Shown: positions 38,301-53,300 of the stretch, piece by piece
Layout of the letters: each line of letters opens with the position of its first letter
Numbering within the stretch: position 1 is the first letter of the stretch
Origin: Patiria miniata
Taxonomy: Eukaryota > Echinodermata > Asteroidea > Valvatida > Asterinidae
Length of the DNA: 64,000 bases
Assembly (NCBI RefSeq): GCF_015706575.1
Contig: NW_024037069.1
Coordinates: forward strand, 32,013,315 to 32,077,314
Direction of reading: 5' to 3'
Notes under the pieces: generated by a model
What the model was told of the DNA's origin: nothing
Seen by the model: only the letters and a program-made list of their open reading frames with translations
Databases searched by the model: none
Program-made: the position numbers and the translations under genes

Positions 38301-41300
38301 ACTTCAAAATCAGATATTTTTGTTTTTAGATCATTTAACATTATGTTTAGGGATCAAGCAGAAATATGTATATTGTTAGTTTCTGTGTATGTCTCTGCAC
38401 TATATTTTTTTAAATAATTATATTTTTTTTACGAAATACTTACCCTGGCTGGCAATATACTTTGAGTCATGCTTGTAGCCCTATTGGATAGAAAAATATA
38501 CACCAATAGCTTATATCACTTCTTTTGAAAAGGAAAAGTGTTGTGGTTAAATGGGCATCCTAACCATGAAAGATTGAAATGAAGACTTACATTGATGTAG
38601 GAGGCATTGATGTAATCTGATCGTGGGTTATCTTCAAGACACTCCAAGACCACGCGAGAATGGTCATCTGTCGAGACAAGATATTGCAATATTTTTAGGT
38701 CTAGTCCGCGAACATCTGGCATATTTGTTTTTAATATTAAATTAGAGTTTTGCCATAGGCGAAAGCTAGCGGGATCTGAAATTAGAGATATTTTAAATAA
38801 TGGGTCCCCATTTTACTTCATTGATAGATTTTGGCAACAATCCCATGGTAAAATTCTCTAAAATGACAAAATGTAAAATATATACTGACGAAAAAGCGGT
38901 ATATAGGCCCTGTTGATGATAAGCTTTGAATCGCCCAATCAAATGAACTCACATGCCAAGATGTTATTGTATCTATTATTCTTCTTGTTATGGTCCAGTT
39001 TGGCAACATTCCAAGGGTGGATAGATACACTTGGAATCGACTGGAAGAAATAGGAAAATAACATTATCAAAAAATCGCAGTTACGAAGACACGGATCTAA
39101 AAACAAAACCGTACGTACGTCTGACCAAAATAACAATTAATCTTGGTATTAAGAAAAGTCAAGAGACTCACTTCATAGTCTTGTTGGAATCCATTGATCT
39201 TCCCAGCTGTTCTACTTTTGATGTATTCAGCCAGGTGAGCCATGGCAACTGGGCCGGCTTGGGAGAAACTCGGGGATGTCTTTGCCGAAGCCTTCAGATT
39301 GGACTTGGTGGCAGGATTGACGTACGGTTTGGACTTCACGGGAGCCTTAGTGGATGTGGATGGACCAGATGCTGATGCTGAATCAGTTGATGTTGTGGAT
39401 GGTCCCACTTTTGGCGAGATATCAACAGCTACTTGATCGGTTGACTTTGGTGGATTAGAAGATGACGCCACTGGTTCATGACCCTTTGTAGCGTATGGCT
39501 TGTAACCAGACGTAGATGGCAGATTCCTCAACTCAACTGAAATAATAAATGCCAGTTTCGTTTTCCGACCAAACATTCTCAAATTACTGAATTGCCGGGT
39601 TTTTTTAAGAGCTTTACGAAATTATCATCGTTTTAATGGTCTTGCTAGTCCTGTCTCTGCAGATGGGTTGCAATAAGACCTTTCTTATTAACAGAAGTTT
39701 CTTTTTAATTTGTATATTTACGTGCACATGCCCAAATTAATAATAGACAACCATACCTCCACCTTTGTCTCCTTTCCCATAAGTATCCTGGACACCATCG
39801 CCAGTGTTGTCCTTGCCCAGTGCCTTGGTCCTCTGTTGTCGTCGTTTCCTTTGATAGAAAATGCCAGAAACTCTTCATGGATTCTTAAAAGATCGCCTTG
39901 TATTTCATTTTTAGCAAGGGCGGATGCAGAACACAATTTTAGGGGGGCCAAAAAAATTTTTGGTCCCCCAAAAAAGTGGGTCAAAAAAATTACGGCGTGG
40001 GGTTCGGGGCCCGCTTAAGGGCCCGGAAACATTTTTGGATTCTAGATGCTCTGTGGTGCGATCTGAGGCAATTTCTGACCACTTTAACCAATGTTTTTTT
40101 GAGGAAAAGATGGTGGTGTACTCATTGCCTGCCTTTATTGCGATGTCACATAAAAAAAAAAAATGGTTTCGTTTTTTTTGGGGGGGGGGCCATGGCCCCC
40201 TTTAGCCCCCCCCCGGATCCGCCCTTGATTTTCAGTGCCTTGATTACGGTAACTTACTTGACTAAGACAGCTATCAGGAGAGCAAGAACCGCAACTACCA
40301 AGATGAAGACGACCACGCCCAAAAATGAGCCCACAGGACTACTCCCAGGCGGAGTAGGCGGAGCAGCATCGTCTTACGAAAGACAAATCAAACCAACTCG
40401 ATTATTACATACACATAGTAATATGATGGGCCTGCGAAATAAAATTGCACCATTTCCAAAATAGGTAAAAAGCTTTGTTATGACGCATACAGGCTTCATG
40501 AATATAGTTTCCACACATTTTTGTTCTTTCAAATAGATTTTCAACAAATACAATATCTATGAGATTGACGAAGTCTTACGTTTCTTCGATTTACATTTCA
40601 AGAGCATAATTTGTTTATTTAAATTGGAAATACACCTTTGTCGTGATAGTTGAATAAACATTCAAGCTAACAGCAAAATAGGAATAGCAAAGTTACTGAT
40701 TACTCTTTGAGTATTTTATACCTTTGGGAATCTCAAAATCTCCTTCCTTCCAGGGTCCTGGTCCTACACGCGTGAACGCCCACAGCCTGAAGGAGTAGGA
40801 CGCCCCCTGTGACAGACCATCGACTTCAACAGACTCTGCCGTGGTGTCGGCTGTTTTTACCATGAACCCAGATGCGTCACGCAGCTCGTACGTGTAGCCT
40901 GTGATGTTACCGCCTCGTTTGCCGCAGGGAAGGGGATGCCAAGACACTCGAACGCTCTGATTGGATGGGAGCATTGTGTCGACTACCGGAGCAGCCAATG
41001 GCACTGTAAAGAAATGGATTTCGAAAGTGATACTTGCATTGTAATGAAAAGACTATCGTGTTCATGTATAGGTGTATATGGCATTGCAATGAAATGGATT
41101 TCAATATATTTTTTACGTGTTGTACTATCGAGTTAATTTGTTGCATTACATTGAAAAGGGTCATGAGATCATGCACAGGTACATACGCATAATTAGCTTA
41201 TAATGTCACCTTGTCTGACAAAAGAAACGTTGCCTACTTGCTATCCATGAATAAGTACCCTGATTTGTACCACAGAAGTCTGTCTTTAGACAGAAAGCTA

Positions 41301-44300
41301 AGCTGCGCCCGAAGCTCCTGTCCAGATGTATTGTCTAGGCCGGCCATTGGCAATTACAACGACTAAGAAAGGTGCTGACAAGAGTCATAGCCGTAGCTCT
41401 GGAGGCCCGATTCAGACATTGCCGTAAGCTAGTCAGGGGTAAACCGCCCTCTTGCGTTTAAGTGCACTTACCTCCCTCGTCGGTCGTAACTGTCTTGCTC
41501 TTCCTGTATTTCGCGCCAGCATTATTTGCTGGTACGACTTGCACGTTGTACGTAGAGTAAGCATGCATTGATGTGAATTCGATGTCACTGCCATTTACAA
41601 CTGTCTTATTTATAACGGCAAGATCGGTCCGTGGTTGGCACTGTTCCAAATTGAGAAGTTGGTAACTAACGCGATACGAGGTCACAGAGCAAGGGTTGTC
41701 CTCGTTCCCAGCAGTTGTCCAAGAGGTCCTGATTTCATTGGTTGAGGGATCGAGGTTAAAGGATTGGATTTCATCTGGAAAAGATGAAAAATCAAACTAC
41801 ATCATTAACAAAAAAATGATCTTCAGTAATATTTATTTTCAATGAGCAATGGTAAAACGCATGCTCCATTTTCCCTTCTTTTTTTTTCAAGAGAATCAAA
41901 AACTATAGCACTTTCGTACACCTGACCCATTCATCGAATGGGGGAAAAAATCAGCAAAATAGTTTTACGAGTTACCTATTACGACTGTATCTTGGTGTGT
42001 CCAGTTTGCCCACAGACCTGCTCCTATGCGAGTAAATGCTCGAACTCTGATTGAGTAAGTGGTACATGGTGATAAATCACGGAAGGTGACCGACAGCTTG
42101 GAGGTGTTACTCTTCTCGTTGGTTTTTCCTTCTTCTTGTGGTCTTGGCCCTGTGAATCTGTACTCGTAGTGCGTGATGTTGCCACGTCTACTGCCACAAG
42201 GGATGGGATCCCAGGAGAACGTGACGCTGTCATTGGTTGCAGTACCTCGGATTACCGGTGATGCAGATGGTACTGTAAGAGATCAAATTTACCAAATTTG
42301 TTTTTTCTTGGGAAATCGAGTTATCCCTAAATTGTACCCTAAATCAAGAAACTGAAGAAAACGTGTCACGGTCTTTTCAATTGGCAAAATTATGTTTGAC
42401 GTTTCAGTTGATACACAGGCACGGTACAATTTAGGGTTAAAAACTATTCTAAAACCCGATGTGATCGACATCCATTTTGTAACTAAAGTTATAAAACAAT
42501 ATATAACACACCAATATAAAACACCGAACTTACCGTTTTCGTTAGTTACTATATCTTTGAAATTGCCTTCACCATGTCCAGCTTCATTGATTGGCGCGAC
42601 ATTTACTCTGTACTTTGAGTAATACGCAGGTAGGTGGAGAGTAGCGTGAGTGGTGTCGACCGTTCCTACATCTGTTATGATTGGTGGATTCTGCTTGGTG
42701 CATTGGTCCATCGTGATGAGCTCATATGTTACACTGTAAGATGTCGCAGGGCAGGGTCCTTCGGAGGAAGTCCAATGAACGTCAAATTCGTTTCGTTCAC
42801 GTGAAGTGGCGCGGACGGATATAACTGATACATAGTCTGGAACTGTAACAAATTGAGGTATCACAATTGAACTTGTCTCCAGTTTTAATCAAGGAAATGA
42901 ACTTTTAAATCACTTTTAAAAAAATCCTTTATTGTGCCTGTATGTTTTGCGGCTATTGACATAAAATAAGTGTGTGAGGTTTTTAAGAATCAAAACATAC
43001 TTTATATAACTAATGTCTATATTTTAATTATACATATAAATTGGTACATGTTTATCTGTTCATGACTTCCAAAATATGTACTGTCATCATAGGCCTATAT
43101 GTAAGCCAATTAGTGTCATACACCCACTTAATATTCACCTCTCCTGTTAAAAAAAAACTCGGAGATCATGAACGTACCGACAGTGCCCGTCCTTTGTGTT
43201 TGAGTAGACTGATTTGGACGTCCTGTGGTGTACCCCACACTGGTGTATGCCCTTACACTTAGAATGTAATTTGTACAGGGTCTTAATCCTGTGTGTTTCA
43301 CTGACGTGGTTGAGACGTCTTCTTTAACTATCCCAACGGGCCTTCCAGTCAAACGTGTCCTGTAGCCAATAATGTTGCCACCTCTGCTCCCGCAAGGAAT
43401 GGGGCTCCATGTCCACGTGATGCTATCAGTTGTTGCTGAACTGCTGATGAATGCAAGTGGAACCAGAGGATCTAGTAAATATAATAATTAATTCGAATAC
43501 AGTATTAATTGAATGATGTCTAACAAAAGATGGATAAGGGAAATTCGTGCATTTGGCTAAGATTTTCCGCAGTAGGTTTTACTAATGGGGTTTGTACATC
43601 TTTGTTATTTTTATTTTTTAAGATTTCCAGTGCTGTCCCCGGAAAGCAGTTATTTGCGATAATGAAAAGAACATTTTACGGTTTGTGCAAAATGTATTAT
43701 GAAGTTCAGTGTCCATGTAATTTGGACAATGTATGTGCGCACTGTATTTATACACAGATGGAAGAATACTCCTTCAATGAATTAGATGTCTTTCCAATTT
43801 TTGAAAACGCGCAATTCGTTTTAAAGAATAATTTCCCGTGGTAATATTGCAAAATATTATGTAATATTGCAATGTATCAAAAGAACAAACACAAATATGG
43901 ACAAACAAACTTACAGGTTTCCCCAGTTGTTACTTGAAGGAATGATGTTGTACCGTTGCCGGCTTCGTTTCGCGGGGTGACAGACATGTTGTAAGTAGAG
44001 TACGCCTTCAGTCCTTGTAGAGTAACGCTTGTGTCAGTCGTATTCACTGAACCGCCGTATTGATGAACTTCAAGACACTGCTCCAGGTTTATGAGGTCAA
44101 AGGTCACCAGGTAGTCAGATGCAGGACAGGGGTGTTTTTGGCTGGTTCCCGGTGCTCCCCACGACAGACTTAAGGTGTTGTGACTGGTTCCCTTGTCTGT
44201 TAGTCCACCTACGGTATCAGGTACTACACAGCAAGAATATACGATTGTATCGTTAATAATGTGGTAATGTGTGTTTTGCTTACATTGTGTGTAGAAATGA

Positions 44301-47300
44301 ATCCCAAAAAGTTTATCACAGAATACCCTTTTATGTTCTTCTCAAAACATCGCTCCCAAGAGCCAATTTCAAAGTGTTACCGAGATAACACAAAAAAGTT
44401 GTTTGATAAAGCAAAAAGGAATAAAGTACAGGAAGTGCATTAAATGGTTTGTCCGCGCGGTGAACAAACTGATAGGCATAATTAGGCTCTAGTGACCGGG
44501 AAATAAGTGTTAAGGGGAATTTTGGGGTGACATTGCATTTTCAGTACAAATATTATATTAACAATTTCCAACCATGTATCGTATACCTTTCCAAATAGGC
44601 GGAACAATCTGTTTAAAGCTGAATGGTCCGATGCCTTTGGTAGTTTCAGCAGCTACCTCAAATCCATACCCTGTACCGCATGGTGACAGGTGTACAGATA
44701 CAGAGTCGCCTTCAGTCCATACTGCCTCGGCTTCATGCTCACCCTCGACTGTCCCGAACTTGTATGCGTAATTCACAATGATGTTGCCATTTGGACAATT
44801 CACAGGACGCCAACGGAACGTCCTTATCGAATCATTTTGGAATAAACTGAAGGATTGAACGCCACCTGGTGCCAGGGACTTCGTAGCAGGGTCTGAAAGG
44901 AATAATTTAAAAACAAAATCATAAAAAGAACAACTGATTTACATCAGAAGGACATTAAGCAAATAACCTCCGAAGTTCAACAAGCGAAATAATCTAAATC
45001 TGCTAAATATATACATGTTCATATGGTTGTTTATACATCAGCCCTAAAATTTTGAATTCCTGAATATTTCGGCATTTTGCCCTTGGTATGCGCTAAAGTA
45101 AAGGCCTTTGTTGCTAAATGTTACATCCATTGTAATGTGACGGTTACCTAATATTGTGGTACTGGTATTAACAAAACATCATGGGATCTGGTCAGGCCAG
45201 GGAACAAGACACTATTAGCAAAGAAAATCCCCTTCTTATTCTTATCAGAATCTATAGAAGAAGGAAGCAGTCTAGAGGTGTCAGCATCTTAACTTGCTAG
45301 GGAGCGCGCTGTTAAATAGAGTAAAATCACTGCATATCCGAACAAACTAATGATGTATGCATACAACAAAAGTAATTTTTCTGATGAAGAAATCCCTACT
45401 ATGCCTGATTCAGTAGATTATGTCCGTTAATTTAAGCTGAAATTATACAAGTTTCTTTACTTTACTTAGAAGTTTACAAGTTTACAAGGTTCTTTACTTA
45501 GACAGGCGCTGATCAATCTAGTCCATTTTCTTTATTTATAAGTGAGAGTACTGTCTTACCCAAGAATTCTGTGCAGGTTGTACCGCACGATGCTATTCCA
45601 TTATACGGAAGACAATTTTCTGCAATCAGAAGAAAACAATGCAATATGTGTTAGCAAAAGGAATGTTCCAGTAACTTTGTTCATAAAATCCGATGTAAAT
45701 TGAGATATCTGTGTGTTCTGTTGAAAACCTTTTGATCGAGTGAGTAGACATTTAAGAAGTATCACATTCACAATCAGTTACTTCCTAATCCCAATGAATC
45801 ATCCCTTGCCAGCAATAATGTGAAGTTTGGAAAACTCACCAATGCAGTGGAGCTTTTAAAATAAGGTTGAAAAATTCAATCGCAGTTAGACGTATGTGTG
45901 TTTTATTCATCGGATGGAAACATTTTACATTGACGTTTAATACCTTGGCAGTTCAGCCCTGTGAATCCTGGCGCGCAGTCTCCGAAGCACTCGCCCGTAG
46001 TTCTGTCGCACGCGACCCCGTCCATACAGTGACAAAGGCGACAGTCTTGTCCGTATGTGTCATCGTCACAAACTGAAACAAAACACCCGTATTGACATTC
46101 TGATACATGTGTTACATTCAAAGGATCTGACCTAGTGTTAATACATCATTATTGTTCATTACCTTGGCAGTTGATGCCTATGAATCCTAGGGCGCAGTCC
46201 CCGGGACACTCGCCCGTAGTTCTGTCGCACGCCACTCCGTTCATGCAGTGACATGTCTGTGCACAGTCTGCTCCGTAAACACCATCAGCACAAGCTACAA
46301 TACAATTAGATTGCGTTCTACAGTTATGTTTGGGTTTATCAGTAATAGTTGTTTTAGAGAGTGCTCGTGTCCAACTGTTTACTAATCATACATGTATATT
46401 TCAGGGTTTTCTTAAATTAATTTTAATAATTATTGTGTTTACTGTTGTGAAACTATTATTGTCCCTCGTGATCATCTGAAAATCTGTCTCATTAAATATG
46501 GTTTTAAATATAATTATACGACTTCACATATTAAGCATGAGGGCCAAATCGAAGCCTTTCATATGGGCCGAAATTAAAGATTATGTCCGTTCGCTTCATT
46601 TAATTAGATTCCTTTCCCCTTACAAAGTTTCAAGTTGTATACTCTATTTCCAAACCGTGATTTTTTTGTTTGGCTGGGTTAGTCTCTATTATGTCCACCC
46701 TGCGAGCAAACTTGATTCTAATTGGATGGCGGGAACCAATCTACGTTATGAAAACTTTATTGTCGGGTTGCAAATAATTCAAAATTTGTAAAGTAGGCCT
46801 AACTATTTTAGCAACAAACTTAACGGTGGATTACGTGTCATTATCTTGTATTACTAGCCTAAAAAAAAAACATCTAGTATTTTTCTGTTGAAAGTTTAAA
46901 ATAACAAGAACGAACAGAATATCTTTTAAAAAAATGCGTTAAGAAAACTGGCATATTCTTCTTACTTACTTTCATCGCAGTCGATTCCCTGGTACCCTGC
47001 AGCACACGAGCAGCCATACGGATCTGGTAAACAGAATAACATCCCTTCGCACGTAGTACCGCCTCCTAACTCAGGTGAGTCGCAGCGAAAACTGCCTGAT
47101 TGCCCAAAACGGTTCGGGCCTTCAGCTGAAAACAGAGAAAACAGTTCCTGACAAGATTAACAATCCAGTTATTACTCTTCAAAACCTCTGCGAAGTCTCG
47201 TGATTTCATAATTGTGACTGACTTAGTTTTACACAGTTGTGTCACGTGTAAAAACGTAATTCACACACGTCCCATGCCACTTTGCCTGTAAAACTTTCAG

Positions 47301-50300
47301 CCGTGGGCCGTAAAACAATGGTCAGTTAACCCTTGGTTTACAAGCTATCCGCACTGGACTTAATTTGCTTAAGGTGACAACAGTCTCAATAAAGATGACA
47401 TCAGTTTGATAGTTAAAAAAAAAAAAAGGTCCAATGCGCACACCGTCTAACTATAAAGATTATTCTAAAGACTCACGTATTCCGCAGAAATCGCCACTAA
47501 ATCCAGGTGGGCAAATGCAGTCTCCACTCCGATCGTCACACACACCGCCATTGAAACAGACTGGACAATCTGCATGGCACAATGGCGGGTTCCATTTATT
47601 CCTTTTGCATCCTACGAAGTAAATATTAAAAAAAAAAATTAACATCACACCATTTATATTGAAATCGTACATCATCAATGGGATTCCAGCTTTCGGTTCA
47701 TCTTCGGTTAAAAGTCAGTCACATACTTCAAGAAAATCGTTTGAAACTATTCATAAAATGGAAGTTGCTTCGGGGTGAGTGAATTTAATATTAGGTTTTG
47801 CCCGTCAAACCATTTGAAGGTGTCAAAAAGGCTTTTCAACTTTAAGTAATATTGTAATTAACCTGTATACCTCTGACAATCAACCGCATGAGTGCCTGGT
47901 TTCCATTGTTACGTTCCCCGCCAAAGTGGACCTCATAGATCCCACCAGTGTCATCATTGGCATTGATGAAATCAAAGTAAAGCTTTCCGAGTTTGTCCTG
48001 GAAGACTCCACCGCCATCCTTTTTCCATCGAGTGTCGGTGCGGGCTTGGTTTGTCGCAGTGACAGTCAGATTGCCAACACCGCCCGGGTATACCATCTGA
48101 CCCAGTCGGGTAGGGATGAAGTCAGCTGTATAGTACAAAAAATACGATATTTAATGGCAGGTGTGTAGTGTCAGGTTGACGGGTAGTTTAAAAGTGTACT
48201 TTCGTCCGAAAATCTCCAAAATTTACTGTGTCACAGAAAAACTACACGTTTCCATCTACGGTGAGAAATTTGAGACAAAAACGATTGAGGCAAGTTGCAA
48301 TTTATATATTTGTTGGGTATGATTAGAAACATGACTAACGCTCCAACGCGTTGGCGGGATATTAGAGACGAACTTTGTACCTGGAATCTGTAAGGTTTTA
48401 TATGGTATGCTGTGTTAACGAACTTTTCAACGATTATCATTTCTTGGGAAATGCGTTTTGGATCCTAAACAGCCGCATTACGGAGGAAGTTCCCTTTAAG
48501 TCCCCCTGACACCTTACAAGTTGCCTAAGCTATAACATTTGCTGAAAGGAATGACGACTATGGAAATAAATCCTGAAAGTTTACTGACATTTCAAATTTC
48601 CAAATGGTGGGGTGGGGTTGGCTGAATGGGCACCATAAATGAAGATATATGGCGATGCTCATAAAACTTGTATGAAAATGTGTAGGCCTATTTCATGTCC
48701 GTCTACACAGTTTACACCCAATCAAAGAGGTTTGTATCCTAGACCTATAAGCTTCACTTTGATTTCAGAGTGCTTTTGGTGGTATTCCTTTTTTATTCAC
48801 TTTTTATATCAATTACAACGAATGATTTTTTTTTGCATACATGGGCGATCCTTTGGCCTATCCTCCGCATATGTGTGACATAGCATAATGAAGAATAACC
48901 CCCACCTTTGAATTTTCACGTTATGTGCATCATGTTAAAGCGCAAAAGAATGGCTTTCCAATGATACCAAGTTTATTTCTGTGGCTTAGTTTATTTTTAA
49001 GATATGACGCAGCATTTTCAACAGTGTCCTGTTAAATTTTGCTAACCTCCTTTCGAGAAAAACGGCATTGAAAAAAACACGCATTTCACCACCAGCGGCA
49101 GTGAAAAACGTTCTTCAGTTTTTCCAGTTATGTGGGTAGTTTTTCCCCAACAAAAATGCATAGTATGAATCTTGGATACCTTGGCTACTCAAAAATACAA
49201 AACAATCAATATCGATTTTGACATAATTTTTCTAGAACGTCCGACTTCAGGCGTCGATTACGCAAAACAAGGTTTTGGGGGGCATTCCTCATTTTGCCTC
49301 AGCAGGTCACATATAGGCACACAGTGTTGTTCACAGCTACACAGCAATTTGCAGGAAATTTGAAGTGGGCGTATATACTTTGGCCTATCCCCCGGTCATA
49401 AAGGGCTATATCCTCCCCGTACCCCGGAATTAGACAATGTCCCTGATGTCCCACTCCGGCAAATCATTAATTTATCGTTTAAATTTTAATTTCGATTATT
49501 AAGAAAAATCATTAATTTATCGATTTGTTGTCGATCATTAAACAAAACTACCCCTCTGTATCCTTGCATTATGTATCCATGATGATATAAAAACCTACCT
49601 GTTTTGCTCATGATGACGGTACCAATGAGGACGTTTCCACTTCCTGCTATCATAGCATTACAGGCAAAGGCTCCAATCCTAGTCTTCCCTCCAGCCGCCG
49701 GCAATCGAAGAATAGAGATCTCATCTCCCTCTGATGACGAGGTTGGTTCATAACGGTGGCCTGAAGGTAGCCCTAACTGGTCGTTTATGTTATCGACGCT
49801 TGTGTACGTGTAAGTTGTTCGAGCGAAGGACAGCTCAGCATGACCGCTATGTAGATAGGCTGCGATGTAGGTCTCGTCACTGCCGATATCAATACGGGGC
49901 TTGGTGACACAGGTGAAATCGTCAAAGGTCAACTTGACTGAAATTGAACAATATAGAGAGAGAAATTCAAGGTGTAGTTGCATGAAATTAACGCAAACTT
50001 TCCCGGACATCATTTATTTTTCATTAATTACTAGGATAGAGAACATAAAGCAGCACAATCTACACCCACGTGCGTCGTTAGGGGGTTGTCTGACATCCCC
50101 ATTATTCCTTATAGACCAGCTAAATCCTGTATATGTCCATTATGCCGCAACGTATAGTTTCAGTCTAATCTGACTTGTTGAATGGCGCCCTCATTGGTTA
50201 GTTGGTGTACAGCATCCCTCCCCACCCCCATCCAGACTTTATTTCCTGGCTACCTTCCAGCACGGAGTGGTCTGCACGAATGCACTTTTGTTGTCATCGG

Positions 50301-53300
50301 TCTACACCCAAATTCGATTTGTTCCAGCGGCGTCCGTGGCGATACCCAGTCATGTGATTATGTTGATCTGACCTATCACTCGATGCTGATATTCCCTGCA
50401 TGTAAGCTTTGAAATATTGAGATAACTGTAGTCATGAAACAAGTGTTGTGGGTTCGAATCCTTTATACTTTGCTGGGAAAATCCTGCAGCAATTTACACT
50501 TTATCGACTCGCAAGTATTTTGTTATTGGATACTGTTATTTCATTGGTATAGAACAGCCCGGTTTCCAGTCAAAAAAAAATGATTGTCTCAAGTTATGAA
50601 CAATAAATGTAAAATTACCGTGGCAGTTGATGCCTGTGAATCCTGGCGCGCAGTCTCCAGGACACTCGCCCGTAGTTCTGTTACACGAGACCCCATCCAT
50701 GCAGTGACAAAAGCGACAGTCTTGTCCATATCTGCCATTGTCACAAGCTGGGACAAAAACAAGACACGGCAAGCCTTCTATAGTAATGCTGGTCACAGAG
50801 CACACAAATTACATCCACTTGATTAAGAATGGCTGAAATGTTCGTGGAAACATTTATAAATAACATACATTCCCCGTTCGTCACATGAAGACTTGAATTA
50901 TTTCCAACACATACTCATACTAATACTAATACTAATTTGGGAGGCTAATCATCCTTACTCGCAGCTGGTATGCTGAATTGCGAAGGACGCGGCTACAACA
51001 TGGTCGGGCCGCTGGCACGTAATTTAAGGCGCCTATGGATGCCGGCTACATCGACCCTATATGACCACGGAGCACAGCCAGAGATCGAAAGTGTTTGATT
51101 TTTACGGAGGGAGGAAAACCGGAGGGCCTGGAGAAAAACCCTCGTGGCACAGGAGAGAACCAACGCACAACTCTACTCACATGCGATCCGCGGCCAGGAT
51201 TCGAACCGTAGGCACCTTGGTGAGAGGCGAGCGCTTTACGCACAAGCCACCAATGCCACCCTACATGTATCATGTACATAAAACTATCGGCGCTAGACTA
51301 ATACACTAGATTCAACAAGACATTCATAAACATGAATAGGCCCAGGCAAGCATAAGAATGCGAGAAAAAAAAACAAAGACGACAAAATGATAATTACCTT
51401 GGCAGCGGATGCCTGTGAATCCTGGCGCGCAGTCTCCAGGACACTTGCCCGTAGTTCTGTTGCACGCAACCCCATCCATGCAGTGACAAAGGCGACAGTC
51501 TTGTCCATATCTGCCATTGTCACAAGCTGGGACAAAAGCAAGACACGGCAAGCCTTCTATAGTAAAGCTGGTCACAGAGCACCCAACTTATATCCAATCA
51601 ATTCAGAATGGCTGAAAATTTTCATTTATTGGTAGCGTGATGAAAATAAATAACATACTTTCCCCGTTCAGATCACATGATGACTTGCATTATTTCCAAC
51701 ACATGTATCAGGTTAGTACATTAAACTATCGGCGCCAGAATAAATGTACACTAGATTCAACAACATACATTTACACGAATATGCCCATGCAGGCAAGCCT
51801 CGCAAAGCTTCTCTCAGATCAGTGTAGGGCTATGTCTTGTGTGACAATCAGTTAATTGTGGGGAATTAATGCGAAAGCAAACAAAGACGACGATATGATA
51901 TTAGTAATTACCTTGACAGTTGGCCCCTGTGAATCCCGGCGCGCAGTCCCCAAAACACTTGCCCGTAGTTCTGTCGCAAGTGACCCCGTCCATGCAGTGA
52001 CAGAGGCGACAGTCTTGTCCATATCTGTTAGTGTCACAGGCTGAAACAAAACACCCGTATTGACGTTCTGATACACGCGTTACAATCTGACCTAGTGTGA
52101 ATACATCATAAATGCTCATTATGAACAAAAAAACAGATTGGTTAAACCCATCATTGATTGAAATAACTAACAATTGGTTAAATTGGTTGGACACATATTA
52201 GATAATTGTTGGTCATTTCAACCAATGATTAGTTATGTTAAAGAGGATGTGGAATGCTCGAAGGCATTTCTGTCGTTTTTCGGGTATATGTAGCCTAAGG
52301 TGTGATGAAATAAAAACGACTATTGTTTCTGTCATGAAATGAGTACAAAAGGTACTTTTGAGAGCTGTTTTTCAGGTCCAGTTTCGACCCGAACGTGCAA
52401 CTGTGAAAAAGTCGTCGTTGCGGGCAGCAAACAAAACACAGTAAATCGTGACGTAATAAACAGGACTCGTGTATGCTACTGTGCATCGGGAGTCCTGTTT
52501 ATTACGTCACGATTTACTGTGTTTTGTTTGCTGCCCGCAACGACGACTTTTTCACAGTTGCACGTTCGGGTCGAAACTGGACCTGAAAAACAGCTCTCAA
52601 AGTACCTTTTGTACTCATTTCATGACAGAAACAATAGTCGTTTTTATTTCATCACACCTTAGGCTACATATACCCGAAAAATGACGGAAATGTCTTCGAG
52701 CATTCCACAACCTCTTTAACCAATGTTGTGTTTAGAGCGTACCTTGGCAGTTGATGCCCGTGAATCCTGGCGCGCAGTCCCCAGAACACTCGCCCGTAGT
52801 TCTGTCGCAAGTGACCCCGTCCATGCAGTGACAAAGCAGACATTCTTGTCCATATGTGTTAGTGTCACAGGCTGAAATAAAACACCCGTCGTGAAGTTTT
52901 AATGCAAAGTTAAAGTGACGGCCTACATGTTAAAGGTTTAATTGATACGGAGCTAATCTTGTATTACGAAGAACTCATCGAGACTCATTACCTTGACAGT
53001 TGATTCCTGTGAATCCTGGCGCGCAGTCCCCAGAACACTCGCCCGTAGTTCTGTCGCAAGTGACCCCTTCCATGCAGTGACAGAGGCGACAGTCTTGTCC
53101 ATATGTGTTAGTGTCACAGGCTGAAACAAAACACCCGTCGTGAAGTTTTGATGCAAAATTAAAGTGACGGCCTACATGTTAAAGTTTTAATTAATACGGA
53201 GCTAATCTTGTATTATGAAGAACTCATCGAGACTCATTACCTTGACAGTTGATTCCTGTGTATCCTGGCGCGCAGTTTCCACGACACTCGCCAGTTGTTG

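Noticed and set aside
43530-43844. 104-aa plus-strand frame in an FN3 intron
   Set aside because: No recognisable domain, no splice context, and opposite to the gene.
51197-51272. tRNA gene on the minus strand
   Set aside because: Good A and B boxes, but no proper cloverleaf, and it is followed by a SINE body.
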